A stretch of DNA of 64,000 nucleotides, from assembly GCF_024807615.1 (NCBI RefSeq), contig NZ_JANUCJ010000001.1:934361-998360 (forward strand), in the 5' to 3' direction. The position numbers were made by a program, and so were the translations under genes. This DNA comes from Tsukamurella ocularis. Its GTDB lineage: Bacteria; Actinomycetota; Actinomycetes; Mycobacteriales; Mycobacteriaceae. Positions 27,505 through 39,798 of the stretch are shown here, piece after piece (within the stretch, counting starts at the first letter, position 1; every line of letters starts with the position of its first letter). The notes below the pieces were generated by a model that did not search any database, had not been told where the DNA came from, and saw nothing but the letters and a program-made list of their open reading frames with translations.

Positions 27505-29217
27505 ATGGTCGTCTCCGCCGGTGGTCGGTCCGGCACGGCGCGCTGGATCTCGCTCAGCACCCTGTGCATCGCCGTACTGATGACCGGCATGGACAACAGC
27601 ATCGTCACCATTGCTCTGCCCACCCTGAGCGAGGAGTTCGGCGGCGGCATGAGTGCGCTGCAGTGGATCGTCGACTCCTACACGCTGGTCTTCGCGGGGC
27701 TGCTGCTCGCGACGGGCTACCTCGGCGACCGCCTCGGCCGAAGGAAAGTGCTCATCGCCGGCCTGCTCTGCTTCGTCGCGATCTCCGTGCTGGCGACGCG
27801 GTCCACGTCCTTGGCGGAGCTCATCACGGCCCGGGCCGCGCTCGGCGCCGCCGCGGCGCTGATCTTCCCCGCCACTCTGGCGATCATCTCGGACCTGTTC
27901 CCGGAGAAGGAGGAACGGACCAAGGCCATCGCCGTGTGGTCCGCCGCGGCCGGCGCGTCGATCGCGATCGGCCCCGTGGTGGGCGGCTACCTCGTCGAGC
28001 ACTTCGCCTGGTCGTCGGTGTTCTGGATCAATGTGCCCATCTCGATCCTCGCGATCACCGGCTGCCTCGCACTCGTGCCGGAGTCCTTCGGCTCGGAGCG
28101 CCCGTCGTTCGACCTGCTCGGTGTGTTGCTGTCGATCTCCGGGATCACGCTCCTGGTGTGGGCGCTGATCGAGGCGCCCAACTTCGGCTGGGGCAGTGCG
28201 CCTGTCGTGGGTGCGCTCGTCGGCGCGGCGGTGCTTCTGGTGTCGTTCGTCGGCTACGAGAGACGGCACCGCAATCCGGTGCTCGACGTGACGCTGTTCC
28301 GCTCGCGCGGCTTCGCGATGGGCTCCTTCGCGATCTGTGCAGGGTTCTTCTGCCTCCTCGGCTTCGTCTTCATCACGATCATGTACTTCCAAGCGGTGCT
28401 GGGATACGGGCCACTGGAGACCGCTGTGAGGGTGATCCCGTTCGCGCTCGCGGCCGTCGCGGTCACCCCGCTCGCGGCGCTGGCGAACACCGAGCGGCGG
28501 ATGCGGTTCACGATCTCGGCGGGGCTCGCGATCATGGCCGTCGGCTTCGTGCTGACCTCGCGGCTCACGGAATCCGCCGACTACCTCACGCAGATCCTGC
28601 CCGCGATGTCGGTGATCGCCGTAGGCCTGGGCCTGCTGCAGGGGCCCGCGACAACCTCGGTGATGACGTCCGTGCCGTCGGGTGAGGCCGGCGCCGGCTC
28701 GGCGGTCAACGACACCACGCGCGAGGTGGGCGGCGCGCTGGGCGTGGCCATCCTGGGATCGGTGGTCGCGCACCTGTACTCCGCGAAGGTGGCGGAGGAC
28801 GTGGCGCGGCTGCCCCTGGCGCCGGACGCCCGGGCCGAGGCCGAGTCCTCGGTGATCGGCGGCATCCGCGCCGTCGCCTCGGCGCCGTCGCCCGAGCTGC
28901 AGGCCGCGCTCGGGCACAGTGTGCAGCAGGCTTTCGTCTCCGCCATGCAGTCGGCGAACCTCGTCGCTGCGGGGGTGGGCGCGGTGGCGTGCGTCGTCGT
29001 CGCTGTCCTCCTCCGCACCCGCCCGCCGTCGCGGCACCGTCGGGCGGCGGAGGGGGGACAGGTCACCGTGCAGGAACTCTTACTCCGCGAGCCGGTCCGG
29101 GCGGCGCCCTCGGCAGCCGCCCGGTGGGAGGACGCGGCGACGGTGCGGTTCCGGCGCCCCGGCCTAGGCACAGGCTCTGCACCCGCCTCCCGGGGCGATG
29201 TCGTCGACGGGGCTTGA
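27505..29217 (+). CDS. MFS drug-efflux transporter, DHA2 (EmrB/QacA) type
   Basis: The 570-residue protein shows about 14 membrane helices, the MFS motif A segment GYLGDRLGRRKVLIAG after helix 2, and the first-helix block MTGMDNSIVTIALPTL of the 14-helix drug:proton antiporters. The C-terminal 60 residues are cytoplasmic and Arg-rich. The ATG at 27505 immediately follows the glycosyltransferase stop. The substrate is unknown; self-resistance or product export fits the pairing. Confidence 0.9.
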   Translation: MVVSAGGRSGTARWISLSTLCIAVLMTGMDNSIVTIALPTLSEEFGGGMSALQWIVDSYTLVFAGLLLATGYLGDRLGRRKVLIAGLLCFVAISVLATRSTSLAELITARAALGAAAALIFPATLAIISDLFPEKEERTKAIAVWSAAAGASIAIGPVVGGYLVEHFAWSSVFWINVPISILAITGCLALVPESFGSERPSFDLLGVLLSISGITLLVWALIEAPNFGWGSAPVVGALVGAAVLLVSFVGYERRHRNPVLDVTLFRSRGFAMGSFAICAGFFCLLGFVFITIMYFQAVLGYGPLETAVRVIPFALAAVAVTPLAALANTERRMRFTISAGLAIMAVGFVLTSRLTESADYLTQILPAMSVIAVGLGLLQGPATTSVMTSVPSGEAGAGSAVNDTTREVGGALGVAILGSVVAHLYSAKVAEDVARLPLAPDARAEAESSVIGGIRAVASAPSPELQAALGHSVQQAFVSAMQSANLVAAGVGAVACVVVAVLLRTRPPSRHRRAAEGGQVTVQELLLREPVRAAPSAAARWEDAATVRFRRPGLGTGSAPASRGDVVDGA

Positions 29218-29283
29218 TCGCCGCCGGAAATGTCGGTGCGGGTGAGTAGCCTGGTGTCCACAGGCTCCGGCGAGGGAGGTGTC

Positions 29284-29826
29284 ATGGCTGAGCAGAACAG
29301 CGACGGGCCGTTGCACGGCTCCGATATCGCGCGGCGCGCCCTCGAAGAGGCGCGCGCGGCGGCGAAGGCGGCGGGGAAGTCCGTGGGCCAGGGTCGCTCC
29401 GAGCCGATGACCGGCGGGGTCCGCCGGCTGCGCCGCGGCTCCAAGCGATGGAGCGGGCCCTCGCCCGACAACCGGGATCCGCAGCCCTTCGGATCCCTGA
29501 TCGGCGGCATTGCCAAGGCTCGCGGGTGGGACACGAAGGTCAATGAGGGGACGGTGCTCGGCTGCTGGGAAACCGTGGTCGGGGCCGACGTCGCCGCGCA
29601 CGCCCGCGCCGTGAGCCTGCGGGAGAAGGTGCTCTACGTGAGTGCCGAGTCCACGGCCTGGGCCACGCAGCTGCGGCTCATGCAGTCTCAGCTGCTCGCG
29701 AAGATCAACGCGGCCGTCGGGCAGGGCGTGGTCACCTCGCTGAACATCACCGGGCCCAGCGCGCCCAGCTGGCGCAAGGGCCCGCTGCACGTGTCGGGCC
29801 GCGGCCCGCGTGACACCTACGGCTAG
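29284..29826 (+). CDS. DUF721 protein (Rv0004-like)
   Basis: The 180-residue protein has a charged N-terminal region with an Ala-rich helix, then the DUF721 domain (about 75-160): [48 protein letters not shown] and [19 protein letters not shown]. The family is conserved between recF and gyrB in actinobacteria and is suspected to bind nucleic acid or DnaA-related factors. The ATG at 29284 follows GGGAGG. In Mycobacterium it directly follows recF; here two genes are inserted between them. Confidence 0.9.
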   Translation: MAEQNSDGPLHGSDIARRALEEARAAAKAAGKSVGQGRSEPMTGGVRRLRRGSKRWSGPSPDNRDPQPFGSLIGGIAKARGWDTKVNEGTVLGCWETVVGADVAAHARAVSLREKVLYVSAESTAWATQLRLMQSQLLAKINAAVGQGVVTSLNITGPSAPSWRKGPLHVSGRGPRDTYG

Positions 29827-32330
<2,504 letters not shown>

Positions 32331-32395
32331 CCGCCGGCGCGCCCGCACACCGGGCGCGCCGCGCACCGTCGAACCGATGAACTCGAAGGACTGAA

Positions 32396-34897
32396 ATGAC
32401 TGACACCACTCCGCCCGCCGAGACCGGCGGCCACGACCGGATCGAACCGGTCGACATCCAACAGGAGATGCAGCGCAGCTACATCGATTACGCCATGAGC
32501 GTGATCGTGGGCCGCGCCCTCCCCGAGGTGCGCGACGGCATGAAGCCGGTGCAGCGCCGCATCCTCTACGCGGCCTACGACGCCGGCTACCGGCCCGACC
32601 GCGGCTACGTGAAGTCGGCGAAGCCCGTCGCCGAGACGATGGGCAACTACCACCCGCACGGCGACTCGTCGATCTACGACGCCCTCGTGCGTCTCGCCCA
32701 GCCCTGGTCGATGCGGTACCCGATGATCGACGGACAGGGCAACTTCGGCTCGCCGGGCAACGACCCCGCGGCCGCCATGCGCTACACCGAGGCGCGCCTG
32801 ACGCCGCTGGCGATGGAGATGCTGCGCGACATCGACGAGGAGACCGTCGATTTCACGCCGAACTACGACGGCAAGACGCAGGAGCCGACGGTGCTTCCGT
32901 CGCGCGTCCCGAACTTGCTGATGAACGGCTCCGGTGGCATCGCCGTCGGTATGGCGACGAACATCCCGCCGCACAACCTGCGCGAGCTGGCCGACGCGAT
33001 CTTCTGGTGCCTGGACAACTTCGAGGCCGATTCCGAGGCCACCCTCGAGGCGTGCATGGAGCGCATCAAGGGCCCGGACTTCCCGACGCACGGCCTCATC
33101 GTGGGTGGCCAGGGCATCAAGGATGCGTACTCGACGGGCCGCGGCTCGATCCGGATGCGCGGCGTCGTCGCCGTGGAGGAGGATTCCAAGGGCGCAACGG
33201 AACTCGTCATCACCGAACTGCCCTACCAGGTGAATCCCGACAACCTCGTGCTGTCGATCGCCGAGCAGGTGCGCGACGGCAAGATCGCCGGCATCAGCAA
33301 GATCGAGGACCAGTCCTCGGATCGTGTCGGCATGCGGATCGTGGTGCGGCTCAAGCGTGATGCCGTCGCCAAGGTGGTGCTGAACAACCTCTACAAGCAC
33401 AGCCAGCTGCAGACCAGCTTCGGCGCGAACATGCTGTCCATCGTCGACGGCGTGCCGCGCACGCTGCGCCTGGACCAGATGATCCGCTACTACGTGACGC
33501 ACCAGTTGGACGTCATTGTGCGGCGCACCCGGTTCCGGCTGCGCAAGGCAGAGGAGCGGGCCCACATCCTGCGCGGCCTCGTCAAGGCCCTCGACGCGCT
33601 CGACGAGGTCATCGCCCTCATCCGGCGGTCGGAGACCACCGAGATCGCGCGCGCCGGCCTGATCGACCTCCTCGACGTCGACGAACTGCAGGCCAATGCG
33701 ATCCTCGACATGCAGCTGCGCCGCCTGGCGGCCCTCGAGCGGCAGAAGATCATCGACCAGTTGGCCGAGATCGAGCTCGAGATCGCCGACCTCAAGGACA
33801 TCCTCGAGAAGCCGGAGCGCCAGCGGGCCATCGTCCGCGACGAGCTCGGCGAGATCGTCGAGAAGTTCGGCGACGACCGCCGCACCAAGATCATCGCCGC
33901 CGATGGCGACGTGACCGATGAGGACCTCATCGCCCGCGAGGACGTGGTGGTCACGATCACCGAGACCGGCTACGCGAAGCGCACCAAGACGGATCTGTAC
34001 CGCAGCCAGAAGCGCGGCGGCAAGGGCGTCAAGGGTGCTGACCTCAAGCAGGACGACATCGTGGCGCACTTCTTCGTGTGCTCCACCCACGACTGGATCC
34101 TGTTCTTCACGACGAAGGGCCGCGTGTACCGCGCGAAGGCCTACGAGCTGCCCGAGCAGAGCCGCACCGCGCGCGGCCAGCACGTGGCCAACCTCTTGGC
34201 CTTCCAGCCGGAGGAGCGGATCGCCCAGGTCATCCAGATCAAGGCCTACGACGATGCGCCTTACCTGATCCTGGCCACCAAGAACGGTCTGGTGAAGAAG
34301 TCCAAGCTGGAGGACTTCGACTCGAACCGTAGCGGCGGCATCGTCGCCATCAACCTGCGCGACGAGGACGAGCTGGTGGGCGCGGTGCTGGCCTCCGAGT
34401 CGGAGGACCTGCTGTTGGTGAGCAAGAAGGCCCAGTCGATCCGCTTCAAGGCGACCGACGAGGTGCTCCGCCCCATGGGCCGCGCGACGTCCGGTGTGCA
34501 GGGGATGCGCTTTAACGATGACGATCAGTTGCTGGCGCTCAACGTGGTTCACGAGGATACGTACCTGCTCGTCGCCACGTCGGGCGGTTACGCCAAGCGG
34601 ACGTCGATCGCTGACTACACTCCTCAGGGGCGTGGCGGCAAGGGCGTGCTGACGATTCAGTTCGACCCGAAGCGCGGCGAACTGGTGGGTGCACTCATCG
34701 TCGACGACGAGACCGAGCTGTACGCCATCACGTCCGGCGGCGGAGTGATCCGCACGGCGGCGCGGCAGGTCCGCAAGGCGGGCCGGCAGACCAAGGGCGT
34801 CCGGCTGATGAACCTGGCCGAAGGCACTAGTCTTTTGGCCATCGCCCGCAACGCCGACGAGAGCGACGAACCCGAGCAGGCGGACGGCGAGGCATAA
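32396..34897 (+). CDS. gyrA: DNA gyrase subunit A
   Basis: The 833-residue subunit breaks and rejoins DNA. The catalytic Tyr130 lies in [10 protein letters not shown], and the C-terminal half has the six-bladed DNA-wrapping domain with the GyrA box QKRGGKG. In the quinolone-binding region the sequence is [14 protein letters not shown]: Ser91 occupies the position of E. coli Ser83 and M. tuberculosis Ala90, and Asp95 is intact. This pattern predicts wild-type quinolone susceptibility. No intein is present. Confidence 0.98.
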   Translation: MTDTTPPAETGGHDRIEPVDIQQEMQRSYIDYAMSVIVGRALPEVRDGMKPVQRRILYAAYDAGYRPDRGYVKSAKPVAETMGNYHPHGDSSIYDALVRLAQPWSMRYPMIDGQGNFGSPGNDPAAAMRYTEARLTPLAMEMLRDIDEETVDFTPNYDGKTQEPTVLPSRVPNLLMNGSGGIAVGMATNIPPHNLRELADAIFWCLDNFEADSEATLEACMERIKGPDFPTHGLIVGGQGIKDAYSTGRGSIRMRGVVAVEEDSKGATELVITELPYQVNPDNLVLSIAEQVRDGKIAGISKIEDQSSDRVGMRIVVRLKRDAVAKVVLNNLYKHSQLQTSFGANMLSIVDGVPRTLRLDQMIRYYVTHQLDVIVRRTRFRLRKAEERAHILRGLVKALDALDEVIALIRRSETTEIARAGLIDLLDVDELQANAILDMQLRRLAALERQKIIDQLAEIELEIADLKDILEKPERQRAIVRDELGEIVEKFGDDRRTKIIAADGDVTDEDLIAREDVVVTITETGYAKRTKTDLYRSQKRGGKGVKGADLKQDDIVAHFFVCSTHDWILFFTTKGRVYRAKAYELPEQSRTARGQHVANLLAFQPEERIAQVIQIKAYDDAPYLILATKNGLVKKSKLEDFDSNRSGGIVAINLRDEDELVGAVLASESEDLLLVSKKAQSIRFKATDEVLRPMGRATSGVQGMRFNDDDQLLALNVVHEDTYLLVATSGGYAKRTSIADYTPQGRGGKGVLTIQFDPKRGELVGALIVDDETELYAITSGGGVIRTAARQVRKAGRQTKGVRLMNLAEGTSLLAIARNADESDEPEQADGEA

Positions 34898-34924
34898 GCC
34901 GCCGCGGAGCACGAAGGAGCGCAT

Positions 34925-35644
34925 GTGAGTACCCCTGGAACCGGATCCGGCCAGCCGCCGGAGTCCGGACCGGAGGCGGGCCGGCAGCCCGTCCGGATCC
35001 CGCGACGCGACACCGACGTCGGCCGCGTGATCGATGCGCCCACCGAGGGCGTGGAGCGCGACGCGCTGCCGAAGAACCTGCCCGACCTGGACAAGATCCA
35101 TCAGGTCGCGCCGGCCTCGGCACCGACGGTGCCGGTCCCCGCCCAGCCGGCCGCCGACGCACCCGCGACTCCCGCGGCTGCGGCGACGGAGCCGGCTGCC
35201 TCGGCCGGTGAGACGGCATCGTCGAACCTGCACACCGTGGGCGGCGCGCCGGCCCGTGCGGCGGGTGTGAAGACCCAGGCCGCGAGCGGGCCGGTGCGGG
35301 CGGGGATGCAGCTGCGCAGCATCGACCCGTGGACCACGTTCAAGCTCAGCGGCGTGGTCTCCGTGGTGCTGTTCTTCGTGTGGATGATCGCTGTCGGCGT
35401 GCTGTACATCGTGCTGAGCGGCATGGGCGTGTGGAGCAAGATCAACGACAGCTTTCAGACGCTCACCAACGAGCAGGCCGGCGTCAGCCTGCTGACCGCG
35501 GGCAATGTCTTCACCTACGCCGGCCTCGCGGGCCTCGCGAACGTGATCCTGCTGACCGCGCTCGCCACCGTCGGCGCGTTCATCTACAACCTCTGCGCCG
35601 ACCTCGTGGGCGGCATCGAGGTGACCCTCTCCGATAGGGATTGA
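34925..35644 (+). CDS. DUF3566 membrane protein (Rv0007-like)
   Basis: The 239-residue protein has a disordered, Pro/Ala-rich N-terminal half, then the DUF3566 domain with two membrane helices (about 147-172 and 200-225) in [20 protein letters not shown] and [18 protein letters not shown]. The GTG start at 34925 lies in the context ATGTGAG, where the ATG itself would hit a stop at once. It follows gyrA by 27 bases, as in all Mycobacteriales. The function is unknown. Confidence 0.9.
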   Translation: MSTPGTGSGQPPESGPEAGRQPVRIPRRDTDVGRVIDAPTEGVERDALPKNLPDLDKIHQVAPASAPTVPVPAQPAADAPATPAAAATEPAASAGETASSNLHTVGGAPARAAGVKTQAASGPVRAGMQLRSIDPWTTFKLSGVVSVVLFFVWMIAVGVLYIVLSGMGVWSKINDSFQTLTNEQAGVSLLTAGNVFTYAGLAGLANVILLTALATVGAFIYNLCADLVGGIEVTLSDRD

Positions 35645-35697
35645 CCAGCAGTTTTGTAGAACCTGAGGTGCGCTGGTAATGTTCCACCTCGGTTCAC

Positions 35698-35774
35698 GGG
35701 CCTATAGCTCAGGCGGTTAGAGCGCTTCGCTGATAACGAAGAGGTCGGAGGTTCAAGTCCTCCTAGGCCCACCA
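35698..35774 (+). tRNA. ileT: tRNA-Ile (GAT)
   Basis: The 77-base sequence folds as a full cloverleaf. Acceptor GGGCCTA pairs with TAGGCCC; the anticodon GAT is at 35732-35734; the T-arm is GGAGGTTCAAGTCCTCC. CCA is encoded. Confidence 0.97.
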
Positions 35775-35785
35775 CACCCCCACTC

Positions 35786-35858
35786 GGGGCCTTAGCTCAG
35801 TTGGTAGAGCGCCGCCTTTGCAAGGCGGATGTCAGGAGTTCGAATCTCCTAGGCTCCA
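35786..35858 (+). tRNA. alaT: tRNA-Ala (TGC)
   Basis: The cloverleaf has acceptor GGGGCCT/AGGCTCC with one G-T pair, anticodon TGC at 35819-35821 in the loop TTTGCAA, and T-arm AGGAGTTCGAATCTCCT. CCA is not encoded. It lies 11 bases after tRNA-Ile. Confidence 0.97.
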
Positions 35859-36088
35859 CAGACTCTTCATGTGCGATTCAGGCGGTTTCCGGGTCCTTCG
35901 GGAGTCGCCTTTCGTCGTTTCCAGGATGTGTGACCAGCGCCGATGCCGAATCGGCGATCTTGACCTACTCTTTACTCAGTGACCTGCGAATCGGCAGGCC
36001 CGAGACAGAGAGACTCGATGAGACGCGCCTCGCGCAAACGACGAAGACCCCGATCCGCTCAGCCCGCGCCCCACCGAGGGGCCGCCGC

Positions 36089-37444
36089 GTGATCACCCTC
36101 CTGACGATCCTGGCCGGCGTCGTCGTCGTGCTCGCGATCACCGCGTTCACCGGCTACTTCGTGGCCCAGGAATTCGCGTACATGGCTGTGGACCGCTCGC
36201 GACTCGCCGCGCGCGCTCAGGCCGGGGACGAGGCCTCCGCCCGTGCCCTGCAGGTCACGCGCCGTACCTCCTTCATGCTCTCCGGCGCCCAGCTCGGCAT
36301 CACGGTGACCGGCCTGCTCGTCGGCTACGTGGCCGAACCCCTGATCGGCCGAGGCATCGGTACCCTGCTCGGTGGTGTCGGAGTGCCCACCGGAGTGGGC
36401 ATCGCCGTCGGTGCGATTCTCGCGGTCGGGCTGTCGACCGTCGCGCAGATGGTCTTCGGCGAGCTCTTCCCGAAGAACCTCGCGATCGCACGGCCCGAGC
36501 CCCTCGCCCGCCGCCTGGCGCTCTCGACGACGCTGTACCTCCGCGCGTTCGGCTGGCTTATCCGGTTCTTCGACCAGGCCTCCAACCTGCTGCTGCGCGC
36601 CGTGAAGATCGAGCCCGTGCACGACGTCGAGCACTCGGCGACGCCGCGGGACCTCGAGCACATCGTCGCCGCCTCGCGCGACGCGGGCGAACTGCCCCGC
36701 GAGCTGTCGACTCTGCTCGACCGGATCCTCGACTTCCCCGGCCACACCGCCGAGCACGCGATGATCCCACGCGCCCGCGTCGGCCTGATCGCCGCCGACG
36801 AGCCCGCGGCCGCTGTGCTGCAGCGCATGGCGGACGGCCACACCCGGTACCCCGTGGTCGGCGCGAGCGCGGATGACCTGATCGGCGTCATCACACTCCA
36901 CGACCTGCTGGGCGACAGTTCGGGGACCGCGCGCTCCCGCTGCCGCCCGGCCGTGATCGTGCCCGGCTCCATGCCGCTGCCCGCCGTCGTCGCGCGACTG
37001 CGGGACGCGGGCCAGGAGATGGCCCTCGTCATCGACGAGTACGGCGGCTTCGACGGTGTCGTGACGGTCGAGGACATTGCGGAGGAACTGGTCGGCGAGA
37101 TCGACGACGAGCACGACGGCGCCGATCCAGCGCCCGCCGTGCCCGACGGCGACGGTTGGTTGCTGCGCGGCGACGTGCACCTCGACGAGGTCGAGCGCCT
37201 GCTCGACGTCGACCTCGAACCCGGTGACGCCGAGACCCTCGGCGGCGCCGTCACCGCGCGCCTCGGGGCGCTGCCCCGGCCGGGCGACGTCACCGACCTG
37301 CCCCTACTGCCCGACCCCGCGGCGGCGCCCGGAACCGACCGGCCCGCGCTCCGGGCCGAGGTGCGCACCGTCGAACGACGGGTGCCGGCGGCCGTGCACC
37401 TGAGCCTGCCCGCGATCGACCGGACGGAGGACGGCGATGAGTAA
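36089..37444 (+). CDS. CNNM/HlyC-CorC family membrane protein with CBS domains
   Basis: The 451-residue protein begins with a CNNM (DUF21) membrane domain of four helices (about 1-200; motifs SFMLSGAQLGITVTGLLVGY and FGELFPKNLAIARPE), then a CBS pair (about 220-345, with RYPVVGASADDLIGVITLHDLL), then a CorC/HlyC domain (EYGGFDGVVTVEDIAEELVGEI, in two parts). Such proteins are linked to Mg2+ homeostasis. The GTG at 36089 follows GAGGGG. It is paired with the next gene by an eight-base overlap, as in Rv1842c-Rv1841c. Confidence 0.92.
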   Translation: MITLLTILAGVVVVLAITAFTGYFVAQEFAYMAVDRSRLAARAQAGDEASARALQVTRRTSFMLSGAQLGITVTGLLVGYVAEPLIGRGIGTLLGGVGVPTGVGIAVGAILAVGLSTVAQMVFGELFPKNLAIARPEPLARRLALSTTLYLRAFGWLIRFFDQASNLLLRAVKIEPVHDVEHSATPRDLEHIVAASRDAGELPRELSTLLDRILDFPGHTAEHAMIPRARVGLIAADEPAAAVLQRMADGHTRYPVVGASADDLIGVITLHDLLGDSSGTARSRCRPAVIVPGSMPLPAVVARLRDAGQEMALVIDEYGGFDGVVTVEDIAEELVGEIDDEHDGADPAPAVPDGDGWLLRGDVHLDEVERLLDVDLEPGDAETLGGAVTARLGALPRPGDVTDLPLLPDPAAAPGTDRPALRAEVRTVERRVPAAVHLSLPAIDRTEDGDE

Positions 37445-38429
37445 CCCCTGGACGATCGTGGCGATCACGGTCCTGTTGATCGCGGCCAGTGCCTTCTTCG
37501 TGGCCGTCGAGTTCTCGCTCATCGCCGCGCGCCGGCACCGGCTCGAGGACGAGGCGGCGCACAGCGCCTCGGCGCGGGCCGCGCTGCGCAGCTCCTCGGA
37601 GCTCTCGCTGCTGCTCGCGGGCTCGCAGCTCGGCATCACCGTGTGCACGCTGGCGCTCGGCGCGATCACCAAGCCGGCCGTCGACGGGTGGCTGACGCCG
37701 CTGCTCGCGGCGACGGGGATGCCGGGGTGGATCGCCGACGTCGGCGGCTTCGTACTCGCCCTGCTGATCGTGACCTTCCTGCACCTTGTGGTCGGCGAGA
37801 TGGCGCCGAAGTCGTGGGCGATCGCGCACCCGGAGCGGTCGGCGATCCTGCTGGCCCTACCGATGCGCGCCTTCATGGCGGTGTTCCGCCCGCTGCTCCT
37901 GGTGCTCAACGAGGCGGCCAACCGATGCCTGCGGCGCGTCGGCGTGACGCCCGTGAACGAGGTCGAGTCCGGCCAGGACCCGGCGGCGCTGCGCCACCTC
38001 GTCGAGCACTCCGCCACCGTAGGAGCACTCGACGAGCAGCACTCCGGACGGCTGACCAGCGCGCTCGAGCTCGAGGCGCTGACAGTCGGGGACATCGCGC
38101 AGTGGGACGTCGCGCCGTCGTCCGTGCCCGGTTCGGCGACGCCCGCACAGGTCCGGGAGGCAGCCGACCGGACGGGCCACCTGCGGCAGCTGGTGACTGA
38201 CGGTGCGGGCCTCGGCGTGGTGCACGTGCGCGACTGCCTGCGCGCCGACCGGACGGCGTCCGCCGCGGACCTCATGCGGCCGGTCCTGATCCTCGACGCC
38301 GACGAACCGGCGTACGCGGCCCTCGCCACGATGCGGGAGTCGCGGGCGCACCTCGCCGTAGTGGAGCGCGACGGTGCGCGGGCGGTGCTCACCCTCTCCG
38401 ACCTGCTCGGCAGGTTGATGCCCGTGTGA
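37437..38429 (+). CDS. Second CNNM-family membrane protein
   Basis: The 330-residue paralogue of the preceding gene has the CNNM membrane domain (about 1-180; LAGSQLGITVCTLALGA, VGEMAPKSWAIAHPE) and a partial CBS pair (about 200-325), but lacks the C-terminal CorC domain. It starts inside the end of its neighbour (ATGAGTAA), which implies translational coupling and perhaps a heterodimer. It corresponds to Rv1841c-type proteins. Confidence 0.9.
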   Translation: MSNPWTIVAITVLLIAASAFFVAVEFSLIAARRHRLEDEAAHSASARAALRSSSELSLLLAGSQLGITVCTLALGAITKPAVDGWLTPLLAATGMPGWIADVGGFVLALLIVTFLHLVVGEMAPKSWAIAHPERSAILLALPMRAFMAVFRPLLLVLNEAANRCLRRVGVTPVNEVESGQDPAALRHLVEHSATVGALDEQHSGRLTSALELEALTVGDIAQWDVAPSSVPGSATPAQVREAADRTGHLRQLVTDGAGLGVVHVRDCLRADRTASAADLMRPVLILDADEPAYAALATMRESRAHLAVVERDGARAVLTLSDLLGRLMPV

Positions 38430-38445
38430 TCGCGGTCTCCGGCCC

Positions 38446-38570
38446 GCGGGGTTACACTTCGCGGGCCGGATGCGGAATCCCCTCGGGAGCGGTCGCGCCA
38501 CTGTGAAGCCAGACCCGCACCGGCACGCCCGGGCGACCGGGCACCGTCGAACCCCGCCTACCCGGGCGCG
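38446..38570 (+). ncRNA. Cobalamin riboswitch upstream of cbtB
   Basis: The leader contains the class core: a paired GCGGGCCGGATGCGGAATCC segment, then GGGAGCGGTCGC, and the B12 box GCCACTGTGAAGCCAGACCC at 38497-38516. Downstream, CGCCCGGG (38526-38533) can pair with CCCGGGCG (38561-38568) just before the AAGGAG of cbtB, a possible expression platform. B12 binding should lower CbtBA synthesis. Confidence 0.85.
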
Positions 38571-38596
38571 AAACCCCGGACGAAGGAGCGCCGCCC

Positions 38597-38809
38597 ATGG
38601 CGAACGCATCCACCACCGCGCATGCCGGTGACCTCTCCCTGCACGTCTCCCGCCGCGCGGTGTGGCTTTCCGCCACACTGCTTCTGGCCGTGCTGGCGTA
38701 CTACTTCATCGGCATCGACCAGGGCGCCGTCTCGGTGTTCGGCAACGACATGCACGTCCACGAGTTCTTCCACGACGCCCGGCACTTCCTGGGCTTCCCC
38801 TGCCACTGA
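38597..38809 (+). CDS. cbtB: CbtB, cobalt-transporter subunit
   Basis: The 70-residue protein has one membrane helix (about 22-44) and the family C-terminus HVHEFFHDARHFLGFPCH, whose His and Cys residues are thought to bind cobalt. It is known as a B12-regulated partner of CbtA. An AAGGAGCG ribosome site precedes the ATG, and the cobalamin riboswitch lies directly upstream. The gap to cbtA is 11 bases. Confidence 0.93.
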   Translation: MANASTTAHAGDLSLHVSRRAVWLSATLLLAVLAYYFIGIDQGAVSVFGNDMHVHEFFHDARHFLGFPCH

Positions 38810-38820
38810 TCGGGGGAGAC

Positions 38821-39579
38821 ATGGAGAAGCACGTCATCGCCCGTGGCGCACTCGCCGGGGCGATCGGAGGACTGCTCGCGTTCGTCTTCGGGCGGGTCAT
38901 GGTGGAGCCGATCATCGGCCGCGCCATCGATTTCGAGGAGGCCCGCAACGCCGCGGAGCACGCCGCCCACCCGGGCATGGCGATGGAGGAGACGGAGCTG
39001 TTCACCCGCGCCGTCCAGCAGAACGTCGGGCTGGGCGCCGGCCTGATCCTGTTCGGCATCGCGATGGGCGCCCTGTTCGCGGTGGCCTACTGCGTCGCGG
39101 CGCCGAAGCTCGCGCAGTGGACGCCGCGCGCCGTCGCGCTGGCCGTCGCCGGCTCGCTGTTCGCCGGCATCTACGCGCTGCCGTACCTGAAGTACCCGCC
39201 GAACCCGCCCGTCGTGGGCGATCCCGAGACGATCCGCGAGCGCACCGGCGCCTACCTGCTCATGGTCGCGATCTGCCTGGCGCTCGTGGCGGCCGCCTGG
39301 GTGATCGGTCTCGCCGCCGTGCCCCGGCTCGGGGCGTACGGTGCCGCGCTCGCCGGCGGGGCCGTCGTGATCGTGGGGCTTGTCCTCGCCTGCATGGTGC
39401 TGCCGGCGACGGTCGCGACGCCGGAGGGCTTCGACCCCGACGACCTGTACTGGTTCCGCACGTACTCGTTCCTCGCGCAGGCGATCCTGTGGGGCGCGAT
39501 CGGGCTCGTCGGCGCGGAGCTGCTGCAGCGGCTCACGGTGCGGAAGGGCGACGCGACGCGCACGGCCGTCTCGGCCTAG
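38821..39579 (+). CDS. cbtA: CbtA, cobalt-transporter membrane subunit
   Basis: The 252-residue protein has about five to six membrane helices and the CbtA blocks ARGALAGAIGGLLAFVFGRV, NVGLGAGLILFGIAMGALFA and LPYLKYPPNPPVVGDPETI, as well as YSFLAQAILWGAIGL near the end. Together with CbtB it is predicted to import cobalt for B12 synthesis. A GGGGGAG ribosome site lies before the ATG at 38821. Confidence 0.92.
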   Translation: MEKHVIARGALAGAIGGLLAFVFGRVMVEPIIGRAIDFEEARNAAEHAAHPGMAMEETELFTRAVQQNVGLGAGLILFGIAMGALFAVAYCVAAPKLAQWTPRAVALAVAGSLFAGIYALPYLKYPPNPPVVGDPETIRERTGAYLLMVAICLALVAAAWVIGLAAVPRLGAYGAALAGGAVVIVGLVLACMVLPATVATPEGFDPDDLYWFRTYSFLAQAILWGAIGLVGAELLQRLTVRKGDATRTAVSA

Positions 39580-39607
39580 CCTCCTCGCAGAACGACGCAG
39601 CGGCGGC

Positions 39608-39622
39608 ATACCCTGGGGGTAT
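39608..39622. promoter_or_regulatory. CsoR-like metal-operator palindrome
   Basis: ATACCCTGGGGGTAT is a near-perfect inverted repeat with the TACCC...GGGTA arms typical of CsoR/RicR-type copper operators, with a three-base centre. It overlaps the start codon of the following small gene. No CsoR gene is in the window. Confidence 0.4.
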
Positions 39623-39794
39623 GAACCGCCGCTGCGCTCTGTGCTGGGTGGCCGCGCTGATCTCGATCATCGTCTCCGCCACCGTCCACTACCGCGGGGG
39701 CAGCGGGGGCCTCGACGGCCTGTTCTTCGTGATCGCGTTGGCCTGGGCACTGGTCGCCATCCAGGCGCACCAGCCGGCGGGCTGGCGCGGCTAG
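39621..39794 (+). CDS. Small membrane protein with N-terminal CxxC
   Basis: The 57-residue product has two membrane helices (about 7-24 and 31-48) and a CALC motif at residues 5-8. I do not recognise the family. The ATG is within a metal-operator-like palindrome, and GGGGG just before it may serve as the ribosome site. The neighbourhood of cbtA and the CxxC suggest a metal link, which is inference. The gene is short and could be spurious. Confidence 0.5.
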   Translation: MNRRCALCWVAALISIIVSATVHYRGGSGGLDGLFFVIALAWALVAIQAHQPAGWRG

Positions 39795-39798
39795 GCGG

